From positions 3,224,001 to 3,288,000 of the forward strand of contig NW_024037053.1 of NCBI RefSeq assembly GCF_015706575.1: a DNA stretch of 64,000 nt, given 5' to 3'. The notes beneath the pieces are model-generated. The model ran no database searches, was not told the origin of the DNA, and worked only from the letters and a program-made list of their open reading frames with translations. The DNA is from Patiria miniata (lineage: Eukaryota; Echinodermata; Asteroidea; Valvatida; Asterinidae). The position numbers were made by a program, and so were the translations under genes. This document shows positions 59,586 to 64,000 of the stretch, in pieces; the stretch's first letter is position 1; the number at the start of each line of letters is the position of its first letter.

Positions 59586-60639
59586 TAACCCAGAAAGTGG
59601 CCTATGATGGCGGTACCTGGCAAATCACATTCTCAAGCATCCCCCAAATTTTAAGAATCATAACAATCACGTGCTGGGCGAGCAACTTATTTTCTGCAGT
59701 GTTGAGGGGGTACTAAGACAAGAGTTTAAACACTGGAAGGAAGCATTATAGTCCTATTCTAATGGACAGTGATTAGGTTTACATTTGAGGAAGTAGCGAG
59801 GGTGGGGCTCAAATCAAAAGACAATACTTGCAGAAACTAATTAGGTAGTCTTTATGAATGCCACTAATGAAGGGGTTGTCTGTAATTTTGTGGTTGGATT
59901 TCTTTACGCTGAAGTGAAACCATTGTCCAAGACAATGGGAGGGGTAGCGAGTGGTTGGGTTGGGGAGATATTGGGCGGGGGAGGGGGTACTGTGTTTATC
60001 ATTTCACTAGGCACATTGGCAAGAATGAGGTTTGTAGATGACATCATGAGAATATCAGTACTCTTCTTTGTTCTGAAAGAACCATTTGTTAGAGAGTTTA
60101 TTTCTCCACGTTTTTGAAAGTATTTTCTCAAAGGAGATTGATGTTCCCATGGGGTACATTAGGGCCGTCCCGAATATATTAGATCATCAACCAAGGATTT
60201 GAAAAGCTGTTTGCCGGTTTGAATAATCAGACCAACAAAAAAATCATACACAACACGTACACACACACTGCAAGATACGCAAATTTTAACCGGTGTGCAA
60301 CTTCTATAAATATCTGCGTTTACGTGCAACTTTTGACCAGTGCAGCATGCAGTTGCAGGTGGCGAGTGTAAAACTTGGTCAGCAAGTTTCGGATATTTGA
60401 ACAGTCAGTCAGATTCGGTTTCGAATAATCGAATACTAAGTTAAACTGGACAGCCCTAAAGTTTACATCCCTATCAGGTTTTAAAAAAAAGCTGCTGGTT
60501 TGTCTCGTATATTCATTCGTTCGGCTGCACCGCAGGTGGCCACAGATTTCTTCCAACAACTACGGTCACAACTACAACATTCACAATATAGGGAGCAAAT
60601 CATCACATTAGGAATAACTTTAATTGATACCAATATTGG
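59586..60639. other. Unassigned
   Basis: AT-rich with a G run near 59970. Open frame 59854-60117 (87 codons) is unsupported. Confidence 0.35.
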
Positions 60640-60805
60640 GCTTGAGTCCATCAGAGATCCTCACAAGTCAATCGCAAGTCCTCCAGTCCCAAGCCAAGTC
60701 TCAAGCAATTCAGACAAGAGGCATTCCTTTGTTATTGTTCATCCCCAGCTGTTTTTGTGATCGGAATCGCAAGTGGACTTGTGATTTGACTTCTGCCCGG
60801 ACTTG
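60640..60805. mobile_element. Fold-back repeat, second copy of the family at 18440-18650
   Basis: Shares TCCTCCAGTCCCAAG (the 18.5-kb copy has TCCTCTAGTCCCAAT), GGCATTCCTTTGTTATTGTT and inverted TCACAAGTC / GACTTGTGA. Confidence 0.75.
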
Positions 60806-60869
60806 TTTGACGGACTCTCTAATTCTAAAACAATGATTGACACTGACAATTAGATTTAGAGTACCTATC

Positions 60870-61070
60870 TGTCAGTCTTGTTTTGTCGTGAGCGAAAACA
60901 GGAGATGAATGGGAGACATTCCAGCTGGAACAAATCCCACACGATGGATCAAAACAAGGAGACCGTGGAGGGAACAGACCAATTCGGGATAACAATAGAG
61001 CGGTTTTAATTAATTGGACATTGTCTGGCCAGTGGCAAGTGGTTCCTGCGCACGTGTTGGCAACAGGAAA
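60870..61070. promoter_or_regulatory. Enhancer-like island with TEAD, SOX and homeodomain-type sites
   Basis: ACATTCCAGCTGGAAC at 60916, AACAATAG at 60991, TTAATTAATTGG at 61006 and ACATTGT at 61018, all within 110 bp of unique sequence. Function is inference. Confidence 0.33.
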
Positions 61071-61257
61071 TTTGTCTGGTTGTGGGAACTGGATTCCTCC
61101 CCCCCCCCAAAAAAAATTGTTTTAAAATCTGTTGCTCCAAACAAGTTGAAACATGAAAAACAATTGAATGCAAATGTGGAACTGTTATGTTGTTTTTTGG
61201 GGGATGACTGAAGACAAGGATGTAAAGGGAAGACATTCTTGGGCAAGGCATCCATGA

Positions 61258-61530
61258 AGTAAAGATGCGTTTCCCGCTCTATTTCCGAGCTTCACCTCGA
61301 AAAAATATTTTTGTTCAATTGCTATTTTCGTAGCAATATAAAAGTTATTCACCTTTGATTGAGACATTGAATGAAATATCTGCGGACATTTAGTTATTGA
61401 ATTATTTCTTCACGAAAATTTGAATTGTTAGCTGCTAGACAAAAATTCGGCTCTTTTTCGCAAGGTGGGTTCAAAAATGCACAAAATTGAAGCCCTTTTT
61501 CAGAGGGTTGCAAAGGCCCAAAATTGGAAT
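61258..61530. mobile_element. Interspersed repeat copy 2 (pairs with 51565-51790)
   Basis: Shares GACATTTAGTTATTGAATTA-like and CTTTTTCAGAGGGTTGC blocks with the first copy. Non-coding. Confidence 0.75.
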
Positions 61531-61729
61531 AAGGTAGTTTTTTTCTTAACCCAAAACATTCAAATTGAAAATTCGAGAAAATAATTAATGTTTGTAAAGA
61601 GCACGCGGTATGCAACTTTGTAGTGTAATAAGTCAATATTTTCAAACAAAGTTCATTTCATGTGCATGCGCACTGACCAGCTGTGACAACCTATTGTATT
61701 AGGAATTATGTTTAACATTTAATTGTTGG

Positions 61730-62130
61730 ACATAAGTTGGGTAAGTAATTAGGGTGTGCAATTATGGGTAGTACATGAAACGGGTAACCGATTGAAAAAA
61801 AAACACGGCTACCCGGTACCCGTTAAAGAAACCCAACCTCAAAAAACAAATCTCGGAAGTTCTGTTCAGATTGTTCATAAATGTCTGCGATAATACTATC
61901 ACATCGGTGGGTCGATACAGCAATTCATGTGTGTACAGTGAGCTTCATAGCTTTATGGTGAAAACTGCAACTTTCGCGAGCGTCATAAACATGACAACTG
62001 TTTAGTTTTTCCATGTAGCCGGGTTTTCACTTAAAAAAATTCCCCACAAATGACATTCAAAACCTTTTCTTTTTCAATGTCGGAGAAGTTACCTAGTAAT
62101 TTATAAAATTGGGTACGGGTACCCGATCTG
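61730..62130. mobile_element. Probable fold-back repeat with GGGTACCCG cores
   Basis: Left part has GAAACGGGTAACCGATT and CGGCTACCCGGTACCCGTT; right part has GGGTACGGGTACCCGATC. Bounds are approximate. Confidence 0.5.
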
Positions 62131-62254
62131 TAAATCTGGAGTGTGTATTGTTTTAATTTCACTGTGTAGAATTCCATGTCACTTTCAATGTATGGGTGTG
62201 TAAGCGAAAGATGAATATCATATACAATTGTTTCAGTACTAAACCGTCTACTTA

Positions 62255-62760
62255 AAGGGAATGTACATCATTGGCTTTTGCTGTAGGGGTTAGTATAATA
62301 GTTCAATATTGTTACACTGACATGTTTGAAATTTTGTGTTCGAAAATGCTGGAAAAACCAAGAAAAACACAAATGTTCAAGTAGTCTGGTTCCCTGACTC
62401 CACCAAAGATGAAATGGATAAAAAAATGCCAGAAAATTGTAAGGTACGTGAACCAGTGTAGCTGGCCTGCACCCGTTCATGAACATGGACCCAATAGCAA
62501 ACATAATTTGGACTGAAAAAAAAAGAAGGTAAATTTGGCCCAGTATTTGATAAATAGTTAGGTTTTTCCAACGGTGGTCGGCTGAGCACCGTTGGAAATG
62601 TATACAACAGTACCATTTCTATTGAAAATGACTTCACACCAGGTGCCATAATTTTACAGGATGCTTTAGACTGTCATTTACCAACATCCTAGTGAGGTAT
62701 TTTGTAAAAACTTGATAGTTTAATTTTTCGATGTTTACAAATGTTGTGTTTTCCCTTTAA
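62255..62760 (+). mobile_element. TIR element, family T2, copy 2
   Basis: Ends CTTAAAGGGAATGTACATCA and CAAATGTTGTGTTTTCCCTT. Same internal blocks as 50265-50795. The hairpin at 62568-62595 has stem arms CCAACGGTG and CACCGTTGG, differing from copy 1 by paired changes. Confidence 0.9.
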
Positions 62761-62839
62761 GTCTAAACGAAACGAGTCTGAATTAAAAAAAAAAAAAACA
62801 AGGTAGAAGAAAGAAATCAGTCATTACTTCAAGTCCAAC

Positions 62840-63110
62840 AGGTTGTAAGGGGGCCGGCCGGCCATCCTTGGAAGGAGTTGGCAAGCCCCGTCATCAAGAC
62901 CGCGGCGAGAAAAGAATTGCTGTCATCGAGGCTAAGCTCAGACAAGCTCTGGAGGTAGCCCAAGCCGCGTTCTCCGTCATGCGTGCATCCTCTGGGTCTT
63001 CCCGCCGCGCACTTGGGGAAACGATGAGCCAGTGGAAGGATTCCTGCCCTCGCGGCAAAAAAAAGGTCTTGTCTCCACAACCGACCGACAGCAGAAGAAG
63101 AAAAAACATG
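62840..63110. other. GC-rich unique block, possible exon of an unknown gene
   Basis: Sharply more GC-rich than its flanks. On the plus strand an open frame follows a possible acceptor (AAGTCCAACAG, ending at 62841) and reads VIEAKLRQALEVAQAAFSVM, with a possible donor GAG-GTAGCC near 62955. Minus-strand frames are also open but lack good donors. No domain recognised. It is not part of MSH5 as far as I can tell. Confidence 0.25.
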
Positions 63111-63129
63111 AATGAGTCCTCAACAATTG

Positions 63130-63700
63130 GTTTTCAAACCAGTTTTTGCTTCAAAGTTGAGCAAGGAAGTGACTACAGTGGGTTTGAACCTGCGACCTCC
63201 GGATTGCCGTTCCGGTGCTCTACCAACAGTGCTATCCAGCTCTATGTTGGCAGTTCCCCTATTTTATTTATTTGTTCAAGGTTTCTCCCCTTAACATCGG
63301 TGCACCTTTAACGACTCTTACTACAACCAGTTTTTGTTTTAAAGTTGAGCGAAGGAAGTGACTACAGCGGGTTTGAACCTGCAACCTCCGGATTGCCGTT
63401 CCGGTGCTCTTCCGACTAGAGCTAACCAGCTTTATATTGCCAGTTCTCCTATTTTATCAATTTGTTCAAGGTTTTCCCCCTTAACATTGGTGCACCTTTA
63501 ACTACTCTTACTACAACCAGTTTTTGTTTTAAAGTTTAACAAAGGAATGACTACAGTGGGATTGAACCTGGACCTCTGGATTGCCGTTCCGGTGCTCTAC
63601 CAACTGAGCTAACCAGCTCTATGTTGCCAGTTCTCCTATTTCATCAATTTGTTGAAGGTTTTTTCACTTAACATTGGCGCACCTTTAACTATTTTCGCTT
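63130..63700 (-). repeat. Tandem array of a 188-190-bp tRNA-like unit, three copies
   Basis: AGTTTTTG marks units at 63141, 63329 and 63519. Each holds a minus-strand family A tRNA-like sequence: TAGCTCAGTTGG-type A box, CCGGAACGGCAATCCGG anticodon arm and GGTTCAAACCC-type B box. The anticodon loop would expose GGC (Ala) but lacks U33. Copies are close, so duplication is fairly recent. Confidence 0.88.
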
Positions 63701-64000
63701 GGGCCGTGCACTTCCCTGCATTCCCACAGCTACCGGTATTGTGAACTTCGGTCACTTAAAGTTCACAGAGTATTGTTTTCACAGGCTAGGCCCAGTTTCC
63801 TGTAATAGGGCGGACTTAAATTCACTACCACATTTGGATCTTTATCGCGCTTTATTAAAGCTGGAATGTGGATTTTAATCCAAGACGTCACAGGTTTATC
63901 CGAAATATTCCTCAAAAGTGAACTTAGTAATTTTTCCTTTGTCGTTTATTGACAATAAATTAATACCAATGGGTTTGCAATTGCAAGGCAAAATATGCAT
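63701..64000. other. Unassigned right edge
   Basis: No gene or repeat recognised. Confidence 0.4.

Overview
The window is a piece of an animal genome. It holds one recognisable gene, the meiotic MutS homologue MSH5, on the minus strand from 4039 to at least 48865, surrounded and invaded by many repeats. I read 22 coding exons joined by 21 GT-AG introns. All splice phases fit, the joined length is 2409 nt (802 codons plus stop), and the protein follows vertebrate MSH5 from just after its acidic N-terminus to the C-terminus. The first coding exon (start codon plus perhaps 30-60 residues) was not found; it must lie at higher coordinates than 48865, in this window or beyond it. Split genes, tRNA-derived SINEs, fold-back DNA transposons and minisatellites fit a marine invertebrate. 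I favour a deuterostome such as an echinoderm, but weakly: no species-diagnostic feature was found.

Layout: 1-2860 holds two satellites (334-bp and 145-bp units) beyond the 3' end of the gene. 4039-18376 is the compact 3' half of MSH5: 18 exons, introns of 96 bp to 1.5 kb, several filled by minisatellites (10-bp unit at 5440-6184, 20-bp unit at 7270-8285, 85-bp unit at 9702-10042) or by small DNA transposons. 18377-48741 is the expanded 5' half: four introns of 13.8, 3.6, 6.5 and 6.2 kb. They contain a large inverted repeat with a 20-bp minisatellite in each arm (28.1-30.75 kb), a 12-bp minisatellite (31.3-32.06 kb), SINEs, fold-back elements, and non-repetitive islands rich in homeodomain-, SOX-, FOX- and PBX/MEIS-type motifs. 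48866-64000 contains no recognised coding exon; it has more islands, SINEs (one with a 97-bp tandem module), two pairs or trios of related TIR elements, and a tandem array of a tRNA-like unit at the right edge.

How the parts work together: MSH5 should pair with MSH4 (MutS-gamma) in meiotic crossover formation. Everything else is non-coding as far as I can see. The contrast between a compact 3' half and 5' introns full of motif-dense islands suggests MSH5 may be a bystander host for enhancers of another gene. This is a hypothesis that comparative or chromatin data could test. Other notable items are two decayed tandem copies of an MSH5 exon in its own intron, histone-type 3' stem-loop sequences inside repeat DNA, a hairpin with compensatory changes between two copies of a mobile element, and the same 97-bp SINE module multiplied at two separate loci.
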